Below are positions 21,685-33,700 of a stretch of DNA of 64,000 bases, piece after piece. This DNA comes from Trichobilharzia szidati (Eukaryota > Platyhelminthes > Trematoda > Strigeidida > Schistosomatidae): positions 100,508,020 through 100,572,019 of the forward strand of contig OX235272.1 of NCBI GenBank assembly GCA_944472155.2. The letters are read 5' to 3'. The notes beneath the pieces were generated by a model. It was not told the origin of the DNA and did no database searches. It saw only the letters and a program-made list of their open reading frames with translations. The position numbers and the translations under genes are program-made. Each line of letters begins with the position of its first letter. Within the stretch, counting starts at the first letter, position 1.

Positions 21685-22074
21685 CTTTTTTATCCTTCAC
21701 GTTCCCCAGTGGAACATAGGGCTTCAAGCTAGTGGCTTGAAGTTCCTGTAGTAGGGTTTATTTTATAGGATGGGGTTGCTAGCCTCATGCCCAACCTTTC
21801 CTCTTTACCAGCATTATTTCTGGCTTAGCGAGGTAAAGGAGTGCGTTGGTGACCGGGGATCGAACCCCAGACCATGTGCATGGTCTGTGAGCGTCCTAAC
21901 CGCTATGGCACCGACGTCCAAACATTATCAGGGCTAGTCACATGCACATAGCACACAGCCTTCTTCAAACCTTGCACACAACCATTAGGTCGCGTACTTT
22001 TCGATGGCCTTTGGCAGATCTGGCAACAAAAGTCACGAGAACACCATCAGAGCATATGACAGGTTAGCTACCTC
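21685..22074 (-). mobile_element. Composite tRNA-like retroposon with RTE-type 3' end (SINE-T)
   Basis: Flanked by a perfect 13-bp duplication TAATTGACATGAT (21,672-21,684 and 22,075-22,087). Read on the minus strand it has about 155 nt of unknown 5' sequence. A tRNA-like module follows (21,918-21,843) with box A, box B (GGTTCGATCCC) and the 16-nt hairpin also found at 2,160-2,231. After a short body comes GAAGCCCTATGTTCCACTGG and a GGATAAAAAAG tail. That block is nearly the same as the 3' end of the RTE elements here (4,285 and 35,942 copies). It inserted into the 3' part of PLE-10. Confidence 0.8.
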
Positions 22075-22188
22075 TAATTGACATGATTATGAACAATAAA
22101 TTGTTTTCAAAACTTTGTCATGCAACAATTCATTCTGTCTCTTCACTGTGTGCCATGTCTAATAAGAAGATCAATATGTCATTACAAA

Positions 22189-22294
22189 TATAAATTTCGA
22201 TAGAGAAAGAAAGACCAGATTTGCAGTATAAAATGATATCATTCTATTTCACAGGTCCTGCAATTCTGGTCTTTCTTTCTTTATCGAAATTTAT
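22189..22294. repeat. 106-bp hairpin
   Basis: Two 36-nt inverted arms (22,189-22,224 and 22,259-22,294) pair with only two mismatches around a 34-nt loop. The arms contain GAAAGAAAGACCAGA and its complement. The loop itself contains AATGATATCATT. It could be a small foldback element or an expressed hairpin; I do not recognise it. Confidence 0.8.
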
Positions 22295-22830
22295 CAAGGG
22301 AACCAAATGTATGAAATATAAATTTATTCTACATACTTCCATCAGACAGTTATAACGAGAGTTAACTAAGGCGACCGAACTCCCCTTCACAGTTCCCTTC
22401 CGTTTAGATCAACTCTAATCATATCAGTGTGATTATACAATACAATCAATAAACAGGCAATGCTAAATGCCTTTCTGCATATTGTTCTTCTTCTTCTTCT
22501 TATTATTCCTCGAATCAAACAAGCGAACGATTTCATGGTTAGTCAACAAAAACGGATTATTACTAGACTAAACAGGAAATAATCTCATTTCTTTTTCAAA
22601 CATCGATTATGGAAGATTTCAAAAAATTACAAATGAATAAGTTCTGGTTTGCTTAGCTTTTTAAAACAATCCTAACAACCTATCTGAATTCATTTTAAAA
22701 AATGTCAAATGAGAATTTTGAGATTACTAAGCGGATTATATGTGGAACAATTTCTTTTGCTTTGCTAATTTAATCCTTAAAGTTCAAAAGGCGAAAGCGA
22801 AGAAAAGTGATTCCATTAGTGATTGATAAA

Positions 22831-23290
22831 TTGTTTGTTTGCCTGTTTCTTTGACTGCTTATAATTCTTGTACTCATTTAGAACTCTTACTTGACTTTGT
22901 ATTTTCTACTTTGTTCCTATGTGTATCCTGAGTACATCTCAATCATCAAACTATTCATATTATTATGTAACTCCGTATGAACAAATGTTTGTGACAACTC
23001 ATCACCTTTGTCACTACACTAGTTCCATTAGAACCCAATTTTCTTGACCGTTTTTGCATTGTGTAACTCTACCGAAAACTAACTAATTTTCACCTGTTTA
23101 GTTAAAATAACTATAACCACTTTTACTTTTGTTTGACAAACTTAATGTACAAAGTAACTCATATAGATTTACGACTGTACACATAAGTGTGAATGAATTC
23201 ACCGAAAAGACACTCTTTGCTAGACTATATGTTTTGTTTTCATTAATGCCTGGATGGGGATTATTCAACATAAAAGAATCACCTGAAGAT
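22831..23290 (+). mobile_element. PLE-1-family end (UTR plus one-sided extension)
   Basis: Matches the PLE-1 3' UTR (AACTCATCACCTTTGTCACTAC and neighbouring blocks). It continues through the terminal module (CCGAAAAGACACTCTTT) into the extension sequence (GCCTGGATGGGGATTATT) that PLE-1 has only at its left end. It is cut by the duplication edge at 22,831. Confidence 0.75.
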
Positions 23291-24149
23291 TTATCCATTA
23301 CTAAGTACTTAAAACACGATGGAACAGAATTCGAAAATTTCATTATGAGAGGTAAAATTATTCACGTTAGTCCTCCAATTCTTCTTCAACTTGATGGTAG
23401 TACCCTTCTCATTCTTCTGAGAACTTCTTTAATTACTTGTCACTATCTTTATTTCGTTTACAAACAAAGATGTCATCTATTTAAGCCTACATTTTTCAGT
23501 GTGAGTAAAAACGTCATAAAACTCCTCGGACATGCTAACTTCCAAGAATTTGTCTGTCAATCCAGTGATGGTGTAGCATTTTCTGGACAAATGTTCAAAA
23601 CCTTTAGATAAGTCATCCTTAACTTCTGCCTCGATCAGCTGACGTCGAGACCAAGTGCCAATTATTCGTAAACTAAGTGGTACAAGGAAAAAACCTCAAA
23701 TAATCGGTGTACAGCCAATAGTTGCTAATAAGTCGTTCTGACACGCATTCAGGTAAAGTTGAGTGAACCATTGATTCTAACATTCACCACATACAGAATT
23801 TCAACTGACCATGAAACAGCCTGCATATCACAAATTCAGCAAATTAATTGTCAACACAGAAAATGAGTACTATTCAAATGTTGCGGAAGTAATTTCTCTG
23901 CTACTTTCACCATTGTCCTACTTTGTTATTACTTGCATAGACTGACCTACAAAAATGCGTTGAAAAACAATAAAATTCAGTTGTGGGATAAAATTAAGCT
24001 ACTTCTAAGTGCGGCTGCTGCACATTTCAGTTTCTTATGTCCATCTGGACGAAAGTGAATTCTTAAACTCTTTATTACGCATCACATTTAGATGAATTAA
24101 AATGGAACCTAATTTACATTAAGACCAGAACATATTACGTATGACTTTT

Positions 24150-24520
24150 GTAATAATGATGATAATATGGCATTATTTCAAACAATATGTGAACACATAT
24201 ATTACAGAAATTTTCAGCGTATTTAGTTCCAAAATATTCCTTCTTAATGCAGGGTTAACTTATAAAGAAATAATCTGAAGTATATCAAATGACGTAGCGT
24301 TACTGTTTATGCGAATAAAACAAATTCTGTAAGCTTTTCCTCTTCATTTCTTTCAAGAACAGCAAAGCTTTTAGTTGGAAGCCAGTGGAATAGGCGCACA
24401 AGTTCAAGTAGCGTTCATATGATACAATTGCACGACTAAAACAACAAGAAATGCAGAAGAGTTCAAGGATTTTGGTGGACGCAAATTCTGGTAGCCACAG
24501 GATATTTTGTGTAACTTATG
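24150..24520 (-). mobile_element. Repeat A in left arm
   Basis: About 370 bp homologous to the repeat splitting PLE-10. Read on the minus strand it ends near 24,160 with a diverged AATAAAG-like 3' end. Its mirror image is at 32,376-32,746. Confidence 0.6.
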
Positions 24521-25261
24521 GATCACATATTGGTTGATGTATTACACTGACAGTTGAAATTTGTACAGTCTTGGTCATTTTCCCAACTTCGTCTATCTGA
24601 AAATCGAAATCGAAAACTACTTTTAAACTGAGTCCTGCACAATGAATGAAAGAAGAAACTTGTGTGTGATTGGAAACCAGTTACGAATTACTGATCTGCT
24701 AAAAATTAGTCAAACAATTATGAAGTACAATTGTAAGTTTCAGCTGTGTGAAATAGTGCTGAAAGAATAAGCGTTCACTTGGCAACAAAAATTAATATCT
24801 GTGTGGTATGTGAAAATATATAACACTGAGTATCCTTGATTATTTAAAACATGACGAACACGACCATTCTATTTTCCGATAATACTAAGACGGCTAACTC
24901 TGCGAAATGAGTAGTATGTTTGGGTAAACAAAATACCCGAATGAGTCAATGAGGCTCCTAAAATTTCCTTTTAATAAATAAAGCGAAAGAAATGAAAGCA
25001 TGTTCCTGCAGAATCCAGTATTAATATTATGCCTAGTGTTTCTAAACATTAGATTCAATAATTTCGGTCTACCACTTGGTGCTTCCGAAAGTAATACTCT
25101 TTCTGACATGCATCAGTGTAATAGTTAGAATTTTATTTTTGTCTTTCTGGGAACAACAGACAGAAAGCTTCACTGGGTCCAACAGCTGGACAGTCATTTT
25201 AATTGTGACAGGTGAAATTTGCCGGCGAATAATTTATTCTGTCCTGACAGGTTTGTAGCAT

Positions 25262-25700
25262 GCAGTTTAAACACTGATCCATATATTAGACGGTTGGAGG
25301 CGATAGGCAGGAAGCCTCGCCGGAACCTAGATATCGTGCTAGTTGGCACTCACCAGTCCCCAAGCAGTATCTACAACCTTATATAAAGATTCACGTCCCT
25401 TCTGAGATTCCAAACCATGTCACCCAGTGCCACCTGCAGTCAGAGACGTTAACACTGATGTATTCGGGCTGGCAATTAACGTTCTCTAGGACTGCATTGG
25501 TTTGAGTCTCAAAAAGGACATGAATTCCTTCATTCAAGGCTGCAGACACACCTTGCTGACTGGTGAGTGCCAACTAGCACGAAAGCTAGATGGAGTAAGG
25601 CTTCCTGCTGATTGCCTCAAATCATCTAAAACTAAAAATTCAAAGTGGACCGTGATGGCGAGTTACCTAGTGGCATGGTGGCCACATTGCGAACTTGAGT
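25262..25700. mobile_element. SINE-2 pair, inverted, in left arm
   Basis: A minus-strand copy (about 25,490-25,290) with the tRNA-like region GGCACTGGGTGACATGG abuts a headless plus-strand copy (about 25,500-25,700). The latter has GGTGAGTGCCAACTAGCACGA and the terminal block GGCATGGTGGCCACATT. The family has full copies at 34,640 and 58,160. Confidence 0.65.
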
Positions 25701-26183
25701 GATTGAATTCAGTCTGAAACAAAGATATGACTAGATAAACACGTATTACACTAGTTGCTGGTTAGTATACAATCAAAAGTAACTAATCTTTATTTTTATT
25801 CATGAATTTTCCCTCGACAAGCAATGCTGCTCTAAATACTTAACGTCCCAATTACTATGCATATTTCACTGGCATTTTCTCCTCGTAATGTTTGTGTTCA
25901 CTAATGCATTACAAAAATATTCAATCACAATTCACAATGAACAAGTTGCAGCTTTATAATAGGTATGTGATCATGAATAGGAAATCACTGTAAAGAAACT
26001 TTTAAAAACATATGTGTTACGAACCTCTTGTAACTACAATATTGGTTAGACTTTTATGATACATTTAAACACATATTTTGCGAAATTTACGTTCCACGTT
26101 CCGTGTTTTCCTTTTCACACTCTTACTGATTGTTAATTCAAAACATTTATGTAATTTACATTTATATAAATAATAATATGTGT

Positions 26184-26525
26184 GCAAGTATTGGTTTTGT
26201 AGGGATGATGAAATCCTCTATCCAATCAAACCAAATCCCTACAAAACCAATACTTGTAAAGCAGTCTGATGCTCACTAGCGACTAACCCAATTCAAATAG
26301 TGACCTGGAGTTCTAGTGGGAGGCCGTGACCAGTAGGGTACACCAGGTCGAAGATGAGTCAGTAACTCATTGAAGAAGACACTGCAAAATGGTCGCGCTA
26401 TGTCGTGGGTGAATTGGCAGAAGTTAGAATTCATGGGCATTGGATCGGGTCCCAGTGGCCTCACGCTCTACGAGCTCGCCTTGTAACCAGGAGATCCTGG
26501 GTTCGACATCTGTATGCAGGTGCGT
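26184..26525 (+). mobile_element. Hammerhead SINE, truncated copy in left arm
   Basis: It carries the tail hairpin CAAGTATTGGTTTTGTAGG with its complement (26,184-26,256), the AATTCATGGG block and box B GGTTCGACATC. It then stops at 26,525, before the hammerhead block, where PLE sequence begins. The right-arm counterpart is complete. Confidence 0.75.
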
Positions 26526-26700
26526 GTTCTTGAATCCTCTTGGACAGGATGCGCGTCTAACGACTGACGTACCTGGCTAGCTCCACAGCAGCAGGTGAAC
26601 TGATATCTGCACATAGAAGTGGTTAGATGCGGGACCTTGTCATTAAGGCTTCTGAGGATCAGTGGGCAACTAAGTGTTTTGTTTTCATTCTTTTTTCAGT
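26526..26700 (-). pseudogene. PLE GIY-YIG fragment at inner edge of the duplication
   Basis: On the minus strand it encodes the start of a GIY-YIG domain (YQFTCCCGAS) and runs into the helix region ending at GGATTCAAGAAC. The last 50 bp nearly match 34,348-34,398, the part of a PLE just outside the right arm. The copy is short and damaged. Confidence 0.65.
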
Positions 26701-27524
26701 CAGAAGTTAGATGTCATCACTTCTCTTTACTTATAAATATCAAAAGTAAACTATTGCATCCACTTACACGAATCATTTAGAAAAAATTCAAAAATCTCGT
26801 GAACATTCTGGAGTAGGTATTTATATTTTGCATTGATTAGATATTTTACATAAAGATAACACATTTACTTTATTCAACAAACCAATACTTTTATTTAAGC
26901 TTCATATGAAGTCTGGTGAACAGCGACAGCTTAATTCCAGAGAATTAATAAATTATCAAACTGGTGACAGAAGATGTTAGTTTATTTATGTTGCATAGCA
27001 CGAAACATCACCATTTTGCATTCACGTGAGTGCATCAAAAACAAAAAGTATCCAAGTATATAAATTTCTGAACGCTGCATTATCCTGCATAAGATATTCG
27101 CCTTTACATTCTGTGAAACATACATCAGGCGCATTTATCTTGTCAGTTATTATTAGCGTCATCTGAATTTTGATAGAAAAGAAAGATACGGACAACTTGT
27201 ATAAAAAGGCAAAATGAAGTTCTAGGCTTGGGAAGAAAAAAGGACGACTTACATAAAAATGACCTTTTCGCATTAGAAATTCAGCCACGATTTGTGTAGG
27301 ATTTTAGATTGTTATTACAAGATATCCGCAAAAGAAACAGTCACTTAAAACTTGGTGTCTCATTTCAACTCTGGTAGGACGGTATACGCAACAAGATTTA
27401 CTAACGTGAAAGATGTCGGTGAATTTGTCAATATTTATTGGCTCTCTAAAACATATGAACACCAGGTAAGAAAAGTTTTTAATTCAAGAGAAACTTTGAA
27501 ATGTACATAGTTTCTCATTCATTT
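26701..27524. other. Noncoding part of duplication spacer
   Basis: AT-rich, with no supported gene. The upstream part of PLE-8 may be hidden in its last 200 bp but is not readable. Confidence 0.4.
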
Positions 27525-28710
27525 CAGTTTTTGTCAAGTAAATTGATGATTTCAGTGTATCTGATAAGCATCTGGTCTCTTTCAATGTTACCTCACTCTT
27601 CACAAATGCACCAGTCGTTGAGACTATTGATTTCATATGTAGAGAAGCTGAAGACATACTCATTCCAACATCGGAATTGAGGAAATTGCTTATTTACTTA
27701 CTGAAAATGTCCCATTCCAATTCGACGGGTGTCTATTCCATCAGATTGATGGTGTCGGAATGAGAAGCCCCTTGAGACCACTTTTTGCAGACTTATTTTT
27801 GTCAAGCCTAGAAGCCGGTATTTTGCAGCAACATATACAAGAAACGGATGTATACCTGAGATATTTTGATGACATTTTTAGTGTCTGTGGAAGCAGATCA
27901 AAAGCTGAAGACATGTTGACAAAATTCATCTCATGCCATCCGAATCTCAATTTCACAATATAACACGAGGAAAACGATACTAATTAATTCCTAGACGTTT
28001 TTCTAGCGAAAATGACTGATAGCACAATCGAAAGACAGGACAGTACATGCATTTCAAGAGCTTTGTTACAATCCAGTAAACAAGAACTTAGTCAGAACAC
28101 TGTTCAACAGAACACGGAAAATTTGTTCTTATAGTACAATTGAACATGGAATAAAGGCTGTGAAGGGGATTTTATCTGAAAACGAATATACCGAGAATTT
28201 TACTATTAAATACTCTAAAGAAATGAGCTCCTACAAAAAATTCAAACAGTCCCGAAGAAATCTGTTCATGTAAGTTTACGATTCAAAGGAGATGATGTGC
28301 GAGAAGAAGTCAAACGAAGACTCGATAAAGCTAACAAGAGAACTTATCATGCTGCAAAACTTATTTTCCTAAACACCACCTACCGCGTGCTTCAACAATC
28401 TGGAAAAGACCATCGCCAATTCTCGACACCTCAAACTGCGTATATCAATTTGAGTGTGGCAGCGAATTCATTAGTCGTACAGAAAGGTGATTTTCTACTT
28501 GCATGATGTAGCATTTTCCAAAGTGGTTGAAAACAGCTAAAGTCACACTGCCGAAAAGCTCAATAACAAAGCATCTTGTGGACTGAAGATATGACATCGA
28601 CTCTGTCAAGTGACTCGCTGTTCTCAGCAGACAGAGAAACAGGAAGACACTTACTATTGCAGAGGCTTGTGCAACATGGGTTTATAAACCAGGTCTCTGT
28701 GTACAAAAAT
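27525..28710 (+). pseudogene. PLE-8: Penelope-like reverse transcriptase remnant
   Basis: Palm motifs are clear: VSFNVTSLFTNAPVVETID (about 27,565-27,620), then VGMRSPLRPLFADLFLSSLE, where two Gly of the usual MGSPLGP are Arg. The catalytic box is YFDD (RYFDDIF). FLDVFLAK and LVRTLFNRTRKIC follow, then the thumb with SENEYTENF. The endonuclease is nearly gone: a linker to about 28,460 and a late AEACATWVYKPGLCVQK-like end near 28,660-28,710. Stops at 27,961 and elsewhere break it. It sits in the middle of the spacer between the two duplication arms and is not itself duplicated. Confidence 0.8.
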
Positions 28711-29059
28711 AAATGGTCATAAATCTAAATCAACAATGGTAATACGTTTTATTTACCAACTGTTACGATTATTACTAATATCTTATTCTACCTCTTATTA
28801 TTACTATTTCTGATTCATTTAAAACTATCTTTTATCAGTAGCATTTTCTTAACTTGTTTCAGCATTATTATTATAACTATAACTAATAATATTATTATTC
28901 AGTTTGCGATTCTTGATGTATTCTCTAATGACTGATTGTTTGTCTAGGTAATTTAACTGAAGCGTAATGCATTTTATCTTAATTTTAGGCTGTCATACTC
29001 CCTTCTCCTTGTCTATTTGAACATGACTTGAAAAAGATTGACACGTGTTGTTATTCCAG
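28711..29059. other. AT-rich noncoding stretch
   Basis: Short ATT-rich runs and no feature I can support. Confidence 0.45.
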
Positions 29060-29165
29060 TTTGACCAGGAATTGATATCATTTAGAGGACCATTGAAAAC
29101 CGGCACCAGATTACTGGACAGCCAGCTGTTTCGTCCTTATTCGGGAGTCATCGGCAGTACTCACC
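29060..29165 (-). mobile_element. Hammerhead SINE, 3' fragment
   Basis: Carries the 3' half only. The hammerhead block reads CCGATGA, CTCCC, GGACGAAAC, so U4 is lost and the first pair of stem II is broken. Confidence 0.7.
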
Positions 29166-29985
29166 CACATTCTCTTATGTAGAGTATTCAGTGAATAGTT
29201 CTACCGAAATTTGATGAATTCATAAAATCATGCTTTATTAACTTTTGTTGCTTCTTTTTAATTCTAATCAGGAAATAAATGTTTCAAGAGAAATTGTTTT
29301 TCAAAAAACAAGAAATGAAGTGTCGATTAACTTTGTGGGTACCCAAGAAAAGGAAGGAGTATTTTGATATGTTAAATATTTTACTTATTTTAAATTTTTA
29401 ATGTCAGTAAATAGAGTCGCAGTGAGGAAAACGTTCTCATCTGACTTGTAGTTTAATTATTATACAACCATATACGATCAGTACAGGAAGCTTCTAATCG
29501 TTTTTTCTAAGCATTGGCTCATGATTACTGTGCTAGTGATCAAACAAAGCGAAATTCTATATTTTATTTGTTTACTGTGTATCCAGTGACGAGTCCCGAA
29601 TAGGAGGGAACACGCGTTATTCTGGTTTCGATTGCTAGTCACGATTCACCAATTAACTTGCACATCATATGGTTAAAAAGTAGTGTTTACTTAATGACCC
29701 AATGAGCAAAAATTATTCTTCAAAAACAAAATCAAGTATAGTTGCACAACTTTAAAACAGGACGTAACTTGAAACCAGAAGAACATGTACATCAGTACTG
29801 CCAAAATTGAATTCACCCCAAAAGGCTGACTGGTAAGCAAGAACCTCAGTCATCACCTTCAAAAGCTACTAAAGTGCTGAAGAGAAGGAAACTGTTTGAT
29901 CGCTGGTAAGGATTATTTACTGCCACGATGAAAGATATTATGGCATGCATTATGAACTTTAAAGATAATTATAAAAATCATATTC
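29166..29985. other. Noncoding stretch
   Basis: Nothing recognised. Confidence 0.4.
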
Positions 29986-29989
29986 CAGG

Positions 29990-30225
29990 AATTCATCATG
30001 AACTGACATTGGTTAGAGAAGCATTGGAAAACCACACGGGATTATCGATAGCCAGTTGTTTCGTAAGCCTAGTACGCACCGGCTGGCAGGTTTCGAACCC
30101 ATGACCTTCTGTTTACAAGGCAATTTCGTAGATCATTCAGCCAATGGACCCTGCATACCAGCTTCTGCCATTTCATGATGACATCTTGAAGGCAAACAAA
30201 TCCCTGCAAACCAACACTTGAATAA
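29990..30225 (-). mobile_element. Hammerhead SINE, copy with core deletion
   Basis: 3' block, promoter-like block (box B as TTCGAACCCATG on the complementary strand) and tail CAAACCAACACTTG are present. The ribozyme region is deleted between GTTTCGTA and GTACGCACC. Confidence 0.7.
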
Positions 30226-30279
30226 ATCGTATTATTAAGTATTCATTGTAGTTATATATATTCCTGGATGGAGGATGTC

Positions 30280-30712
30280 ATCATGAGCTGACATCGATCA
30301 CAGAACCATTGGAAAACCAGCTGGGAGTACTGGACAACTGTTTCGTCCTAGTTTGAGACTCTTCACTAGTACGCACCTGCATACAGATGTCGAACCCAGG
30401 ATCTCCTGGTTACAAGGCGAGCTCGTAGACCGTGAGGCCACTGGGACCCGATCCAATGCCCATGAATTCTAACTTCTGCCAATTCACCCACGACATAGCG
30501 CGACCATTTTGCAGTGTCTTCTTCAATGAGTTACTGACTCATCTTCGACCTGGTGTACCCTACTGGTCACGGCCTCCCACTAGAACTCCAGGTCACTACT
30601 TGAATTGGGTCAGTCGCTAGTGAGCATCAGACTGCTTTACAAGTATTGGTTTTGTAGGGATTTGGTTTGATTGGATAGAGGATTTCATCATCCCTACAAA
30701 ACCAATACTTGA
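30280..30712 (-). mobile_element. Hammerhead SINE, long copy spanning the right-arm inner edge
   Basis: The most complete copy near the duplication: 3' block from 30,290, hammerhead block (core slot GTGAAGA with GTCTC and GGACGAAAC), box B (GGGTTCGACATC on the minus strand), 5' block and the hairpin tail. The arm boundary at 30,371 falls inside it. Confidence 0.8.
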
Positions 30713-33700
30713 ACACATATTATTATTTATATAAATATAAATTGCATAAATGTTTTGAATTAACAATCAGTAAGAGTGTGAAAAGGAAAACACGGAACGT
30801 GGAACGTAAATTTCGCAAAACATGTGTTTAAATGTATCATAAAAGTTTAACCAATATTGTAGTTACAAGAGGTTCGTAACACATATGTTTTTAAAAGTTT
30901 CTTTACAGTGATTTCCTATTCATGATCACATACCTATTATAAAGCTGCAATTTGTTCATTGTGAATTGTGATTGAATATTTTTGTAATGCATTAGTGAAC
31001 ACAAACATTACGAGGAGAAAATGCCAGTGAAATATGCATAGTAATTGGGACGTTAAGTATTTAGAGCAGCATTGCTTGTCGAGGGAAAATTCATGAATAA
31101 AAATAAAGATTAGTTACTTTTGATTGTATACTAACCAGCAACTAGTGTAATACGTGTTTATCTAGTCATATCTTTGTTTCAGACTGAATTCAATCACTCA
31201 AGTTCGCAATGTGGCCACCATGCCACTAGGTAACTCGCCATCACGGTCCACTTTGAATTTTTAGTTTTAGATGATTTGAGGCAATCAGCAGGAAGCCTTA
31301 CTCCATCTAGCTTTCGTGCTAGTTGGCACTCACCAGTCAGCAAGGTGTGTCTGCAGCCTTGAATGAAGGAATTCATGTCCTTTTTGAGACTCAAACCAAT
31401 GCAGTCCTAGAGAACGTTAATTGCCAGCCCGAATACATCAGTGTTAACGTCTCTGACTGCAGGTGGCACTGGGTGACATGGTTTGGAATCTCAGAAGGGA
31501 CGTGAATCTTTATATAAGGTTGTAGATACTGCTTGGGGACTGGTGAGTGCCAACTAGCACGATATCTAGGTTCCGGCGAGGCTTCCTGCCTATCGCCTCC
31601 AACCGTCTAATATATGGATCAGTGTTTAAACTGCATGCTACAAACCTGTCAGGACAGAATAAATTATTCGCCGGTAAATTTCACCTGTCACAATTAAAAT
31701 GACTGTCCAGCTGTTGGACCCAGTGAAGCTTTCTGTCTGTTGTTCCCAGAAAAACAAAAATAAAATTCTAACTATTACACTGATGCATGTCAGAAAGGGT
31801 ATTACTTTCGGAAGCACCAAGTGGTAGACCGAAATTATTGAATCTAATGTTTAGAAACACTAGGCATAATATTAATACTGGATTCTGCAGGAACATGCTT
31901 TCATTTCTTTCGCTTTATTTATTAAAAGGAAATTTTAGGAGCCTCATTGACTCATTCGGGTATTTTGTTTACCCAAACATACTACTCATTTCGCAGAGTT
32001 AGCCGTCTTAGTATTATCGGAAAATAGAATGGTCGTGTTCGTCATGTTTTAAATAATCAAGGATACTCAGTGCTATATATTTTCACATACCACTCAGATA
32101 TTAATTTTTGTTGCCAAGTGAACGCTTATTCTTTCAGCACTATTTCACACAGCTGAAACTTACAATTGTACTTCATAATTGTTTGACTAATTTTTAGCAG
32201 ATCAGTAATTCGTAACTGGTTTCCAATCACACACAAGTTTCTTCTTTCATTCATTGTGCAGGACTCAGTTTAAAAGTAGTTTCCGATTTCGATTTTCAGA
32301 TAGACAAAGTTGGGAAAATGACTAAGACTGAACAAATTTCAACTGTCAGTGTAATACATCAACCAATATGTGATCCATAAGTTACACAAAATATCCTGTG
32401 GCTACCAGAATTTGCGTCCACCAAAATCCTTGAACTCTTCTGCATTTCTTGTTGTTTTAGTCGTGCAATTGTATCATATGAACGCTACTTGAACTTGCGC
32501 GCCTATTCCACTGGCTTCCAACTAAAAGCTTTGCTGTTCTTGAAAGAAATGAAGAGGAAAAGCTTACAGAATTTGTTTTATTCGCATAAACAGCAACGCT
32601 ACGTCATTTGATATACTTCAGATTATTTCTTTATAAGTTAACCCTGCATTAAGAAGGAATATTTTGGAACTAAATACGCTGAAAATTTCTGTAATATATG
32701 TGTTCACATATTGTTTGAAATAATGCCATATTATCATCATTATTACAAAAGTCATACGTAATATGTTCTGGTCTTAATGTAAATTAGGTTCCATTTTAAT
32801 TCATCTAAATGTGATGCGTAATAAAGAGTTTAAGAATTCACTTTCGTCCAGATGGATATAAGAAACTGAAATGTGCAGCAGCCGCACTTAGAAGTAGCTT
32901 AATTTTATCCCACAACTGAATTTTATTGTTTTTCAACGCATTTTTGTAGGTCAGTCTATGCAAGTAATAACAAAGTAGGACAATGGTGAAAGTAGCAGAG
33001 AAATTACTTCCGCAACATTTGAATAGTACTCATTTTCTGTGTTGACAATTAATTTGCTGAATTTGTGATATGCAGGCTGTTTCATGGTCAGTTGAAATTC
33101 TGTATGTGGTGAATGTTAGAATCAATGGTCCACTCAACTTTACCTGAATGCGTGTCAGGACGACTTATTAGCAACTATTGGCTGTACACCGATTATTTGA
33201 GGTTTTTTCCTTGTACCACTTAGTTTACGAATAATTGGCACTTGGTCTCGACGTCAGCTGATCGAGGCAGAAGTTAAGGATGACTTATCTAAAGGTTTTG
33301 AACATTTGTCCAGAAAATGCTACACCATCACTGGATTGACAGACAAATTTTTGGAAGTTAGCATGTCCGAGGAGTTTTATGACGTTTTTACTCACACTGA
33401 AAAATGTAGGCTTAAATAGATGACATCTTTGTTTGTAAACGAAATAAAGATAGTGACAAGTAATTAAAGAAGTTCTCAGAAGAATGAGAAGGGTACTACC
33501 ATCAAGTTGAAGAAGAATGGGAGGACTAACGTGAATAATTTTACCTCTCAAAATGAAATTTTCGAATTCTGTTCCATCGTCTTTTAAGTACTTAGTAATG
33601 GATAAATCTTTAGGTGATTCTTTTATGTTGAATAATCCCCATCCAGGCATTAATGAAAACAAAACATATAGTCTAGCAAAGAGTCTCTTTTCGGTGAATT

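Larger units (their letters stand above)
22831..26525 (+). repeat. Left arm of 3.7-kb inverted duplication
   Basis: Every position x here pairs with position 56,896 minus x in 30,371-34,065. This holds at seven separate check points, so there is no net insertion or deletion along 3,695 bp. A sampled 118-bp stretch had three mismatches. The outer edge (22,831) lies inside a PLE UTR and the inner edge (26,525) inside a hammerhead SINE. Confidence 0.92.

Noticed and set aside
23129..23611. 160-codon open frame present in both duplication arms
   Set aside because: It begins inside a PLE end. The two arms differ at about seven residues over this frame, many for so similar DNA, which does not look like protein-level constraint.
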